Source of the DNA: Rhodovulum adriaticum
Lineage (GTDB): Bacteria; Pseudomonadota; Alphaproteobacteria; Rhodobacterales; Rhodobacteraceae
Direction: 5' to 3'
Length of the DNA stretch: 64,000 nucleotides
NCBI RefSeq assembly: GCF_004345735.1
Contig: NZ_SLXL01000011.1
Span: forward strand, 1 to 64,000
The notes beneath the pieces were generated by a model. That model was not told where the DNA came from. It worked only from the letters and a program-made list of their open reading frames with translations, and searched no databases. The position numbers and the translations under genes were made by a program. Shown piece by piece: positions 43,208 to 51,736 of this stretch (within the stretch, counting starts at the first letter, position 1; each line of letters starts with the position of its first letter).

Positions 43208-45952
43208 TCAGCCCCCCGGCAGTTCCAGCAACTGGCTGCGCCCGGCCTTGATATAGCGCAGGCTGTCGGCGCCGATCGCGGCGACCTGTCCGCCGTCGAT
43301 ATTGTCGCCGACCTGAACCTTGACGTATTGCCCGGTGGGCAGCCGGACCAGCGCGCGGCGGTCGCTTTCGGTGCCGTAGACGCCGATCAGGCTGACCTTG
43401 CGCAGGTTGATCGCACTGGGCACCGTCGCCTGCTTGGCGACCGAGGCCGAAGTGGGAATGCTGGGTGCCGTTGCCGCGGCGGCGGCGGGCACCGCCGGGG
43501 CCAGCGCGGCCAGTTCCTCTGACAGTTGCGCGGGCCGGATGCGCGGCAGGGGCGAACGGGCCAGCGCCAGTTCCGAAGACGGCGCGTCGGGCGTTTCCGC
43601 GGCGGCCTCGTCCTCGGGCGTTTCGGTGGCTTGCGTGTCCTCTGCGGGGGGCAGCAGCGCGTCGGGCCGGTCGGCGGGGCGAATGTCGGGCTCCGCCCCG
43701 GTGTCCGGTTCCGCTTGTGCGGGCAGTGCGGCGGCGGGTTGGGCGGTGTCCTCGGGGATCGCGGGCGCCAATTCGGCGGGCCGCAGGCGTGGCCGCACTG
43801 CGCCATCCGGCGGGGTGGGACCCAACACGGCGGCCGGGCGATCCGGCGGCACGACGGGGGGCGGGCCTGCGGTCACTGCGATCTGGGGCGCGTCTGCGGG
43901 GGGCTCGGTCGCGGCGGGCATGGCTACGACCGGGGCGCCGCCGCGCGCCGTCGTCTGCGGGCTGGGCGGCGTGTCGTTGCCGCGCTGCACCGCCGGGTCG
44001 GGCAGGGCCACCTTTTCGGGGGGCAGAATCGCCGAATCCGGCCGGGGCAGGTACAGCGCGTCGATCCGGCCCTCAGTAGGGGGCAGGGGCGGTTCGGGCG
44101 CACGTTGCCAAAGGCCGGTCGCGGCGTAGCTTTCGGCGGCCTGCTCGGGCGAAAGGGGCACGCGCGGCTGGACCGGCGTTTCGGCGATGTCCACCGGCGG
44201 CGGCGCGATCAGCGTTTCCTGTGGGCGGGGCACCGGGGGTTGTTCGGGCAGGGCCGCGATCTGGGGCGGGCTGTCGGTCGGTGCATCTTGGCCCAGGAAG
44301 AACAGCGCCCACAACCCGGCCACACCGGCAAAGGCCAGCACGGCCACGCCCCCCATCAGGGCAGGCCGAATCCGTTGGCGCGGTTGCAACGCCGCGCCGG
44401 TGCGCCGCGCGCCGAACACCGTCAGGGCCTCTGCCTCGTCGCGCGGGGCGGGGGGGACGACGGCGCCGGGCGCTTTCGGGTTGGCCTCGCGCTTTAGCGG
44501 ATCGGCGGGTTTCGGGGCAGGCGCCGTGGGTGCCTTTTGCGTCGGTTTGGGCGCGGGGGCCGCTGCGCTTTGCGGGGGTGTTTTCCGGTCGCCCGGTCCC
44601 GGCTGTCCAAGGGCAGGTGCCGCCCCGTCGCGCCCGATCTGGCGTTGCAGGGCTGCGCTGGCGCGGGTCAGCGTATCGCCCAGCTTTGGCAGGCGGGGCT
44701 GTCCGGCGCGGGGTTTTGACGGGGTGGCGGGGCGCTGCGGTTTCAGGGGCAGACGGTCGGGCAGTCTGGTGGCAAGCGCCGCGATTTCCTGCCGTGCCTG
44801 CCCAATGGCGCCGGTAACCGAGGTGCGCGCGCGATGGGCCAGCCGCGTCGCAGAGCGGAGTGTTTCTGCGGGCGCGGGCATGCCCTTGCCCGCCGCGGCA
44901 AGGCGCTGCCCCCCCTTGCCGACCTTGGCCAGAAGGGTGTCTGCCGCGCGCTTTTCCGGTTTCGGCGCAAGGGCTGCGATCTTGGGTTGCTTGGGCCAGG
45001 GCTGTGTCGGCGCGTCTGTCTTTTCGACCTGCGGAAGGGCGGCGACAGCGCTGTCGCTTGTGCCGGGTTTGGGACGGATGCCGGTAAAGCCGGTCTTTTC
45101 CGGGGCCGTCGCCGCATCCTGGGCTATGGGCGCACGGGGGGCGGTGTCCGGGGTGGGGGCCGCCGTCGGTTCGGACGTGCCCAGGGTAAACCGGGCGGGC
45201 GGCTTTGCCCCTGCGGGTGGGGGTGGCACGGCCGCCGGGGCCGCGCCCGTATCCGCGCGGCGAGAGGCAAAGCTGATCTTCGGTTCGGGATCGACAGGGG
45301 CAGGCCGGTCCGCCGCCGGGGCCTTGGGCTGTTGCGGGGTGGCTTTGGCGGTGCCGCCGGATCGGCGCGGTGCTGCGGGCTTGGCACGGGCCGGCCGTGG
45401 CGGCGTGGTGCCGGGATGGGCGGGGGCCGTATCGGCCTGCGGTCGCTGCCCCTTGTCCAGCAAGGTCTGGGCCAGGTCGGTCGGGCCGAAGAACGGCTCG
45501 CCCTCGAACACGGATTTGTCCTGGGGCGCGGCGACGAAGCAGACGGGATCGAAATCGTGCGTCTTGGCGAAGCTTTCGGCCTCTTCCAGGGTTTCGCGCG
45601 CCACCACCGCCAGCCGCGCCGTATCCCCGTCATCGGTCCAGTCAAAGACGAGGTCGTCCACCGCGTAGGGGGTAAGCCCGTCCAGGGTGCGGCGCAGGCT
45701 GTTGCGCTGTTCCGTCTTGCTTTGCGCGGCAAGCGGCTGGGTCGTGTACAGGATCAGCGAGTCGGGAATGACCAGCTTGGTTCGCAGCGGCCCGTCGGAC
45801 AGCGATTGCGCCGTCTCGCGCATCAGGCGCAGCGTGTCCGTCAGCCCGGGATCGTCGAGCGACGCCTCGCCAAGGCTGCGCCACCCGCCCTTGGCGCGGT
45901 GCAGCAGTCCGATCCTGTCCTCGGACAGCGTCAGGGCAAAATTCGGTCTCAT
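43208..45952 (-). CDS. Composite membrane protein with PilM/GspL-like and PilP/GspC-like parts
   Basis: A 914-residue protein. Residues about 1-150 look like the actin-like cytoplasmic domain of PilM/GspL (LVIPDSLILYTTQPL, YAVDDLVFDW, DFDPVCFVAAP). A long Pro/Ala-rich linker follows. One membrane helix lies at about 533-555. A second Pro/Ala-rich periplasmic stretch leads to a C-terminal domain (about 842-914, LRKVSLIGVYGTESDRRALV ... VGDNIDGGQVAAIG) that resembles the PilP/GspC homology region. The ATG at 45952 opens the PilM-like segment. No other pilus gene is near. A scaffold that joins cytoplasm and periplasm is a reasonable inference. Confidence 0.7.
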   Translation of the reverse strand: MRPNFALTLSEDRIGLLHRAKGGWRSLGEASLDDPGLTDTLRLMRETAQSLSDGPLRTKLVIPDSLILYTTQPLAAQSKTEQRNSLRRTLDGLTPYAVDDLVFDWTDDGDTARLAVVARETLEEAESFAKTHDFDPVCFVAAPQDKSVFEGEPFFGPTDLAQTLLDKGQRPQADTAPAHPGTTPPRPARAKPAAPRRSGGTAKATPQQPKAPAADRPAPVDPEPKISFASRRADTGAAPAAVPPPPAGAKPPARFTLGTSEPTAAPTPDTAPRAPIAQDAATAPEKTGFTGIRPKPGTSDSAVAALPQVEKTDAPTQPWPKQPKIAALAPKPEKRAADTLLAKVGKGGQRLAAAGKGMPAPAETLRSATRLAHRARTSVTGAIGQARQEIAALATRLPDRLPLKPQRPATPSKPRAGQPRLPKLGDTLTRASAALQRQIGRDGAAPALGQPGPGDRKTPPQSAAAPAPKPTQKAPTAPAPKPADPLKREANPKAPGAVVPPAPRDEAEALTVFGARRTGAALQPRQRIRPALMGGVAVLAFAGVAGLWALFFLGQDAPTDSPPQIAALPEQPPVPRPQETLIAPPPVDIAETPVQPRVPLSPEQAAESYAATGLWQRAPEPPLPPTEGRIDALYLPRPDSAILPPEKVALPDPAVQRGNDTPPSPQTTARGGAPVVAMPAATEPPADAPQIAVTAGPPPVVPPDRPAAVLGPTPPDGAVRPRLRPAELAPAIPEDTAQPAAALPAQAEPDTGAEPDIRPADRPDALLPPAEDTQATETPEDEAAAETPDAPSSELALARSPLPRIRPAQLSEELAALAPAVPAAAAATAPSIPTSASVAKQATVPSAINLRKVSLIGVYGTESDRRALVRLPTGQYVKVQVGDNIDGGQVAAIGADSLRYIKAGRSQLLELPGG

Positions 45953-46106
45953 CGCGGCATTTATACCAGCAAGGTGCCGGGGAAAAAGAAAAACAGCCCG
46001 GCCCCTGCGGGAAATCGCCGGTGTCCCGTAGCGGCAGAGGTTTCCCTTGCGCCTTCGCGCTGCAAGTCCGACGCTGGGCCGACATCTGACTTGCGCGGAG
46101 GGAAAG

Positions 46107-46790
46107 ATGCGCGTTCTGGCGATGATTGCGATGGTCCTGTGCCTGCCCGCGGCGGCCCTGGCAGACGAATCACCCCGGCTGACCGTGACCGGCACCGGCG
46201 AGGTGGACGCCGCCCCCGACATGGCCACCCTGCGTTTCGGGGTGGAACATGAGGATCGCCGCGCCGAGGCGGCGATGGCCGCGGTTTCGGCGGACATGGC
46301 GCGGATCCTTGAACGCCTGTCCGCCGCCGGGGTGGCCCCGCGCGACATGCAGACCAGCGGGCTGAGTCTGTCGCCGGTCTGGACCGGCTACGATTCCGGC
46401 AAGCGGCGCGAAATCACGGGCTTTCACGCCAGCAACCAGCTGACCGTGCGCGTTCGCGGGCTGGAGGGGATCGGCGGCCTGCTGGACCGGGTCATCACCG
46501 AAGGTGCCAACAGCTTTCAGGGGATCAGTTTCGGCCTGCAAGGGCCAGAGCCGTTGCAGGACGAAGCCCGCCGCCGCGCCGTAGCCGAGGCGCTGCGCAA
46601 GGCAGAGCTTTACGCCGAGGCGGCAGGCGTTTCCCTGGGCAGCGTGATCTCGATCAGCGAATCGGGCTCTTCGGACCCGCGCCCCGTGATGATGGAGGCC
46701 GCGCGCATGGCCTCGGCCCCCGTCCCCGTGGCCGCGGGCGAGGTGTCGCTCTCCGCCCGCGTTACCATGGTGTTCGAGATCGAGAACTAG
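46107..46790 (+). CDS. SIMPL-domain periplasmic protein
   Basis: A 227-residue protein with a signal peptide that ends ALA at about residue 19, then a SIMPL/DUF541 domain recognisable from LTVTGTGEVDAAPDMATLRFGVE, MQTSGLSLSPVW and the C-terminal AGEVSLSARVTMVFEI. SIMPL proteins are oligomeric periplasmic or outer-membrane proteins with varied roles in stress tolerance. The ATG at 46107 follows a GGAGGG ribosome site. It diverges from the PilM/PilP-like gene with 154 bases between them and converges on metY. Confidence 0.87.
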   Translation: MRVLAMIAMVLCLPAAALADESPRLTVTGTGEVDAAPDMATLRFGVEHEDRRAEAAMAAVSADMARILERLSAAGVAPRDMQTSGLSLSPVWTGYDSGKRREITGFHASNQLTVRVRGLEGIGGLLDRVITEGANSFQGISFGLQGPEPLQDEARRRAVAEALRKAELYAEAAGVSLGSVISISESGSSDPRPVMMEAARMASAPVPVAAGEVSLSARVTMVFEIEN

Positions 46791-46792
46791 CC

Positions 46793-48079
46793 TCAGACCT
46801 TGGCCAGCGCCTGGTCGAGATCCGCGATCAGGTCGTCGGCATCCTCGATCCCGATAGAGACGCGCAGCACGTTCGGCGCGGCGCCCGCGGCGATCTGCTG
46901 CTCTTCGGTCAACTGCCGGTGCGTGGTCGAGGCAGAGTGGATGATCAGCGACCGCGTATCGCCCAGGTTGGCCACGTGGCTGAACAGGTTGACCGCATCC
47001 ACCAGCTTTACACAGGCCTCGTAGCCGTCCTTCAGGGCAAAGGTGAACAGCCCCCCCGTGCCGCGGGGGCAGATCCGTTTCGCCCGTTCCGCATAGGGGG
47101 ACGAGGGCAGCCCGGCATAGGTCACGGCCGCGACCTTGGGGTGGGTTTCCAGCCAGCTGGCCACCTTCAGCGCGTTCTCGCAATGGCGCTGCATCCGCAG
47201 CGACAGGGTTTCGATCCCCATCAGCGTGTAATGCGCGGCCTGCGGGTTCATCGTCATGCCCAGATCGCGCAGGCCGACGGCAATACCGTGAAAGGTAAAG
47301 GCCAGCGGCCCGAAGGTTTCGTGGAATTTCAACCCGTGATAGGCGGGTTCCGGCGCGCTCAGCGAGGGGAACTTGTCGCTGGCGGACCAGTCGAACTTGC
47401 CCGAATCCACGATGGCGCCGCCCGTGACCGTACCGTTGCCGGTCAGGTATTTCGTGGTCGAATGCACCACCAGCGTGGCGCCATGCTCGATCGGGCGCAC
47501 CAGATAGGGCGTGCCCGAGGTGTTGTCGACGATCAGCGGCAGCCCGGCTTCGTCCGCGACCTTGGCAATCGCGTCCAGGTCGGTGACATAACCGCCGGGG
47601 TTGGCGACCGCCTCGCAAAAGATGGCGCGCGTATCCTCGTCGATGGCGGCCTTGACCGCGTCGATGTCGTCGAAATCCACGAACTTGGCCGACCAGCCGA
47701 ATCGCGTGATGGTCTTGGAAAACTGCGTGACCGTGCCGCCGTAGGCCCGGGTCGAGGCCACGACGTTGCGCCCCGGTTCCATCAGCGGGAACAGCGCCAT
47801 GATCTGCGCCGCATGCCCCGAGGAACAGCAAACCGCGCCCACGCCGCCCTCCAGCGTGGCGATCCGCTCGGCCAGCACGGCGACCGTGGGGTTGGTCAGC
47901 CGCGAGTAGATATAACCGACCTCCTGCAGGTTGAAGAGCGCGGCCGCATGATCGGCATCGCGAAACACATAGGCCGTGGTCTGATAGATCGGCGTTTGCC
48001 GCGCGCCGGTGGCCGGATCGGGCCGCGCGCCCGCATGCACCTGCAACGTGTCGAAACCAAGTTGACGTTCTTCGCTCAT
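46793..48079 (-). CDS. metY: O-acetylhomoserine aminocarboxypropyltransferase
   Basis: A 428-residue PLP-dependent enzyme of the Cys/Met metabolism family that makes homocysteine directly from O-acetylhomoserine and sulfide. The PLP lysine is Lys210 in HSTTKYLTG, and FDTLQVHAGARPD, NTSGTPYLVRPIEHGA and the C-terminal HSASTTHRQL and VLRVSIGIED match MetY. The ATG at 48079 follows GGGAGGGAC. The 190-base leader contains a strong hairpin but no pattern I recognise as a SAM-II riboswitch. It converges on the SIMPL gene with two bases between. Confidence 0.93.
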   Translation of the reverse strand: MSEERQLGFDTLQVHAGARPDPATGARQTPIYQTTAYVFRDADHAAALFNLQEVGYIYSRLTNPTVAVLAERIATLEGGVGAVCCSSGHAAQIMALFPLMEPGRNVVASTRAYGGTVTQFSKTITRFGWSAKFVDFDDIDAVKAAIDEDTRAIFCEAVANPGGYVTDLDAIAKVADEAGLPLIVDNTSGTPYLVRPIEHGATLVVHSTTKYLTGNGTVTGGAIVDSGKFDWSASDKFPSLSAPEPAYHGLKFHETFGPLAFTFHGIAVGLRDLGMTMNPQAAHYTLMGIETLSLRMQRHCENALKVASWLETHPKVAAVTYAGLPSSPYAERAKRICPRGTGGLFTFALKDGYEACVKLVDAVNLFSHVANLGDTRSLIIHSASTTHRQLTEEQQIAAGAAPNVLRVSIGIEDADDLIADLDQALAKV

Positions 48080-48181
48080 CGGTTTGTCCCTCCCGAATTC
48101 CCGTTGGCCCGCAGGATTAGGCCATCGCCCCGCGCCCGGCAACATCGCTGGCCCGCGAAAAGGACCGTCTTCCCGTGCCGC

Positions 48182-48217
48182 GGCCCGGTCCGGAACACGG
48201 GTTCACCGGATCAGGCC
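48182..48217. repeat. Hairpin in the metY leader
   Basis: GGCCCGGTCCG and CGGATCAGGCC form a stem with one mismatch and one G-U pair. Inside it GAAC pairs with GTTC around an ACGG loop. It lies about 100 bases before metY on the minus strand and also downstream of the DapA-family gene, so it may terminate that gene or attenuate metY. A second small stem, TTGGG/CCCAA at 48242-48258, is next to the DapA-family stop. Confidence 0.45.
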
Positions 48218-48268
48218 CGGCGCGATGTCCTGTCCTTCTTCTTGGGCAAAATACCCAAATCCCGCCGC

Positions 48269-49153
48269 CTACAGCGCGCCCAGACGGTTCAGGATCGTGC
48301 GCAACTCGCCCTCTTGCGCCTCTGTCAACGGCGCTTGCGGGGCGACCGGCGGGCCGCAATCGAAGCCCTGCAGCTTCAGCCCCGCCTTGATCGCCGCGGC
48401 CAGGTTAAAGCGGGCAAACGCCTCGTTCACCGCCCACAGCTTGCGTTGCAGGGCCATCGCGTCGTCCCACTTGCCCGCCTTGCACAGATCGTACAGCTGA
48501 ACGCTTTGCCCCGGCACGATGCAGGATGGCCCCGCCATCCAGCCCAGCCCCCCGATCAGCATCACCGCCACCGTGATATGTGACGAGGCGGCGAATACAC
48601 CGATCCGCCCCTCGGTGCGGTTCAGGATCGACAACAGCCGCCCGGTATTGGTCGAGGCATCCTTCAGATAGGCGATGCGGGGGTGATGGCTGAGCGTTTC
48701 GATCGTGCCGGGCGACAGGTCCGATCGCTGGAAATTGGGGTTCGTGTACATCGTCACCGGCAACGCGGTGGCGTCGGCCACGGCGCTGAAATAGTCCACC
48801 ACGCCCGAATCGGGCACGGGGAAATACGCCTCCATCACGGCCAGGATGCCATCCGCGCCCAGGGCGGCCCAGTCCCGCGCCTGGGACACCGCATCCGCCG
48901 TCGCGGTCGAGGCGACGCCCGCGATCACCGGCACCCGGCCCGCCGCCGCCGACACGACCGTTTCCACGACCTGGGCCTTCTGGTCGCGGGTCAGATACGC
49001 GAACTCTCCGGTCGATCCCAGCGGGCACAGCCCATGCACGCCCTGTGCGATCAGATGTTCGCACAGGCGGGTCAGCATCGCGCGATCCACCTGGCCGTCC
49101 GGCGCCAGCGGGGTGGCGATATAGGGAATGACACCCTGCAAGGTCGTTGTCAT
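48269..49153 (-). CDS. DapA/NanA-family aldolase-lyase
   Basis: A 294-residue member of the dihydrodipicolinate synthase/N-acetylneuraminate lyase superfamily. The GSTGE loop is at residues 46-50, Tyr136 (MYTNP) is in the catalytic position and the Schiff-base lysine is Lys164 (YLKDAS). The C-terminal half contains [11 protein letters not shown], a pattern that is not typical for the biosynthetic DapA, so a sugar-acid or hydroxyproline-type lyase or dehydratase is more likely. It starts after a glycosyltransferase-like gene by nine bases and is probably co-transcribed. Substrate unknown. Confidence 0.83.
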   Translation of the reverse strand: MTTTLQGVIPYIATPLAPDGQVDRAMLTRLCEHLIAQGVHGLCPLGSTGEFAYLTRDQKAQVVETVVSAAAGRVPVIAGVASTATADAVSQARDWAALGADGILAVMEAYFPVPDSGVVDYFSAVADATALPVTMYTNPNFQRSDLSPGTIETLSHHPRIAYLKDASTNTGRLLSILNRTEGRIGVFAASSHITVAVMLIGGLGWMAGPSCIVPGQSVQLYDLCKAGKWDDAMALQRKLWAVNEAFARFNLAAAIKAGLKLQGFDCGPPVAPQAPLTEAQEGELRTILNRLGAL

Positions 49154-49162
49154 CGGGCCTCC

Positions 49163-50167
49163 TTACCGCATCCACAGGCGGTGACGTTTCAACGTGTTGC
49201 GGATCGCCTTTTCGCGTTTCGGCAGGTCGGCGCGGTCGAACAGGGCACGCGCCCGCGCGCCGCGCCCCTGAAAGACGAAGCGTTTGAACGGTTCGTGCGC
49301 CTTGATGACCTTCTTGATCTTGTTCGGGGCGGTGACCGTTTCCAGCACCTCGACCGCGCGGTCGCTTTCGCGGGCATAAAGCAGCGGCAGCAGGCGCCAG
49401 TGGCAGGTGACATCGCCGTCCAGTCCCGCCAGTTCCGGCCCGGGCCGTCCGCCGCCAAGGGAATGGATCACCAGCGGCAGGGCCACCTGGTCCAGCCACG
49501 GGTCCAGCGACTGGCAGACCAGTTCCGCCGGCGGGTCGTCACGGATCGCTGTGGCGTAGTCCAGGAACCGTTGCCCAAAGGCGCGCGGGCAGCGGTAGAA
49601 GAACCAGCCCGCGTTGAAATAAAGATAGCGCTGCCAATATTCGTCGGGCCACCCGGTATCCAGAGAGCTGTCGAAATCCAGCTCGAACTTGTCGTAGAGC
49701 GATTTCCAGGTGGCCGTGTAGCCCGGCCCGTACAGCTCGATCTCGGGCCAGGTCCCCTCGCGCCGCATCGAGGCAGAGGGCCGGTCGAAATCGAAGGGGA
49801 TGTCGCTTAACGCGCCGGTGACCAGCGTGTCACTGTCGAAAAACACGAAGGGTTCCCCCTCGGGCAGGGCCAGCAGCGCCTCGATCTTGTTGCCGTAGGG
49901 ATAGTCCGATCCGAACCTCTGGCTGTCGAAGGGCAGGATCTCGGCACCCAGATCGGCCAGCAGGGCGCGCAGGTTCGAATCCTGCAAGCGCGGATCGGTG
50001 GCCCATAGCGGGCCGGGCTGCGGCTCTGCCACGAACAGGCGCCCCGCAAAGCCGGGATCGGAATGGCGCAGCGATGCGGCAAAGACCGCGGCTTCGTAGC
50101 CCCACCGACCGTCCTGCCCCACGATGACGATATTGAAGGGTTGGCCCGCCTTGCCTTTTGCCGCCAT
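49163..50167 (-). CDS. GT-A-like glycosyltransferase of unknown specificity
   Basis: A 334-residue soluble protein. It opens with a strand INIVIVGQDGRWGYEA-like region, has GNKIEALLALPEGEPFVFFDSDTLV containing a DSD metal motif (around residue 111), and later TGWPDEYWQRYLYFNAGWFF and LDPWLDQVALPLVIHSLGG, which resemble the acceptor region of nucleotide-sugar transferases. I cannot name a family with certainty. It heads a two-gene unit with the DapA-family gene. No signal peptide is seen, so it should act in the cytoplasm. Confidence 0.65.
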   Translation of the reverse strand: MAAKGKAGQPFNIVIVGQDGRWGYEAAVFAASLRHSDPGFAGRLFVAEPQPGPLWATDPRLQDSNLRALLADLGAEILPFDSQRFGSDYPYGNKIEALLALPEGEPFVFFDSDTLVTGALSDIPFDFDRPSASMRREGTWPEIELYGPGYTATWKSLYDKFELDFDSSLDTGWPDEYWQRYLYFNAGWFFYRCPRAFGQRFLDYATAIRDDPPAELVCQSLDPWLDQVALPLVIHSLGGGRPGPELAGLDGDVTCHWRLLPLLYARESDRAVEVLETVTAPNKIKKVIKAHEPFKRFVFQGRGARARALFDRADLPKREKAIRNTLKRHRLWMR

Positions 50168-50261
50168 ACTCTGTCCTGCCTCGGTGGTCTTTGCGGGCAG
50201 TATAGGGGCAAAGCGGCGCCCCAGAAAGGCCGCTGCCCCCGCGAAACGGGAGGATGCTGAA

Positions 50262-50665
50262 ATGATGCGTTCGCTTGCCCTGGCGCTGTTGCTGGCCTGG
50301 CCGGGGATTGCCCCGGCTCAGATGTTCACCGATCCGGTGCAGGTCGCCAGATCCTGGACCTGACGCGCCCCAACTGGATCGCTGTGCGCGAATATGACGG
50401 ACAGGATCTGGTCTATTACACCCACTTGGCCAGCTATCGCTGCGCCTTGGCAGAGGTTCGGATTGGCATCAACACCGACACCGCCGCCGTTCTGTTGCCG
50501 ATGGAACCCTGTTACCGGGATGAAACCCCGCCGAACGCGGTGCGCGAGACGCCCTATATCGCCTTTCCTCTGGGCAGCGTGTCCCGCGTCGCGGTGGCGA
50601 TCACCTACGCGGATGGCGAAACCGATGCCGCGCTGTTCGGCCGGGCGGGCCTGATCCGGCCCTGA
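50262..50665 (+). pseudogene. Small secreted protein gene broken by a one-base frameshift
   Basis: The first 29 codons from ATG at 50262 give a signal peptide (MMRSLALALLLAWPGIAPA) and start of a mature protein, but then reach a stop at 50361-50363. From about 50350 a second frame continues, reading QILDLTRPNWIAVREYDGQDL to a stop at 50665. Adding one C in the CC at 50347-50348 joins them into a 134-residue protein with two cysteines (in YRCALAE and MEPCYRD). The first frame has a GGGAGGATG-like ribosome site. It may be a real mutation, a sequencing slip, or programmed; a remnant of this length in one piece suggests recent loss or an error. Confidence 0.65.
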
Positions 50666-50812
50666 GCAGCCGTGGGGCGGTTGGGCGCGATCCGGTGTCC
50701 GCACTGAAAAATGATCTGGCGCAAAGGCCTCAACCGCCCGGCATGCTATGGGGGATGGGCGGTTTTCCCTCTGTTGCACCCGTAGCTTGGGAGGCCGCGG
50801 GGGGGGGAGAAC

Positions 50813-51430
50813 ATGAAACTATCTGAAATTCTGAAAGGAACGCTTTTGGGCGGTGTTGTGCTGCCCCTGAGCGCGGCGGTGGCAGGGGCCGAACTTGCGA
50901 CCGTCACCACGATGCTGAACGTGCGCACCGGGCCGGGAACGAATTACCGCGTTATGGGGGCCCTGCCGACCGGGACGACCGTCGATGTCATCCAGTGCGA
51001 GGGCAATTGGTGCCAGGTCCGCCTGAAAGGGCCCGATGGCTGGGCCAGTTCGCGCTATCTGGCCTTCCAAAGTGCGCCGGCGCCGTCGTCGCCGCTGTAC
51101 CTGTGGTGGCTGGTGCCGGGGGTGATCCATCTATTGCATCAGGAGTTCAAGGACGACAAGCCGCGCCACCCGCATCACCCGCCGCCGCCGTATTACCGTC
51201 GTGACCGCGATGATATGCGGCCGCATGGGCATCGGCCGCCGCCGGGGTATCGGCCGCGTCCGCATCATCAACAGGATGCGCGACCGGGACCGGGTGCGCG
51301 CCCGCGTCCGGATCAGCAACAGCCGCCGCGCTATCGTCCGCGGGCCGATCAACGCCCGCCGCAAGGGTATCGCGCACGGCCGGGGCAACGGCCCGGAACC
51401 TATCCCTGGTGGTGGCACAACCGCCGCTAG
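50813..51430 (+). CDS. SH3-domain periplasmic protein with basic Pro-rich tail
   Basis: A 205-residue protein. A signal peptide ends near AVAGA (residue 26). The bacterial SH3 domain covers about 30-83 (TMLNVRTGPGTNY, VDVIQCEGNWCQVRLKG), a short hydrophobic segment YLWWLVPGVIHLL follows at 96-108, and the last 90 residues are an unusual low-complexity tail rich in Pro, Arg, His and Gln. The ATG follows a G9 run that acts as ribosome site (50799-50807). SH3 domains of this kind often bind peptidoglycan. The tail could bind nucleic acid, metals or acidic polymers. Confidence 0.82.
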   Translation: MKLSEILKGTLLGGVVLPLSAAVAGAELATVTTMLNVRTGPGTNYRVMGALPTGTTVDVIQCEGNWCQVRLKGPDGWASSRYLAFQSAPAPSSPLYLWWLVPGVIHLLHQEFKDDKPRHPHHPPPPYYRRDRDDMRPHGHRPPPGYRPRPHHQQDARPGPGARPRPDQQQPPRYRPRADQRPPQGYRARPGQRPGTYPWWWHNRR

Positions 51431-51541
51431 TGCGAGTGATAAACGCGTGGGCAGGCCGGTAACCGCGCGGCCCACGTTTCCAGACGCGCAGCACCTGATG
51501 GTAGGCGCAGCCGGTCGAAAGCTGTTGTTATCGGGGGGAAG

Positions 51542-51625
51542 TGGTGGGCGACCCTGGAATCGAACCAGGCATGGGTCTCCCCGGCGGATTTACAGTCCGC
51601 TGCCGCACCTTGCAGCGCGTCGCCC
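51542..51625 (-). tRNA. tRNA-Tyr (anticodon GTA), CCA encoded
   Basis: On the minus strand the acceptor stem GGGCGAC (51619-51625) pairs with GTCGCCC (51546-51552) and is followed by A-CCA (51542-51545). The anticodon loop reads CTGTAAA, giving anticodon GTA for tyrosine. The T arm GGTTCGATTCC is intact. The long variable arm, typical for bacterial tRNA-Tyr, accounts for the 84-base length. It diverges from rlmB. Confidence 0.95.
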
Positions 51626-51736
51626 TAAGTGGGCGGTTGCATAAGGTGCGGGCGGGGCACCGTCAACAGGAAAATCCTTGCCGCGGCGCGGGGGATTGCG
51701 CATGGTCGCGCCCTGATCCGGCAAAGGGGTGAGATC

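Noticed and set aside
48080-48268. SAM-II, SAM-V or SAH riboswitch before metY
   Set aside because: I looked for the conserved pseudoknot elements and did not see them; only generic stems are present.
48269-49153. Calling this gene dapA of lysine synthesis
   Set aside because: It has the aldolase core but the C-terminal half and its glycosyltransferase-like neighbour do not support lysine biosynthesis.
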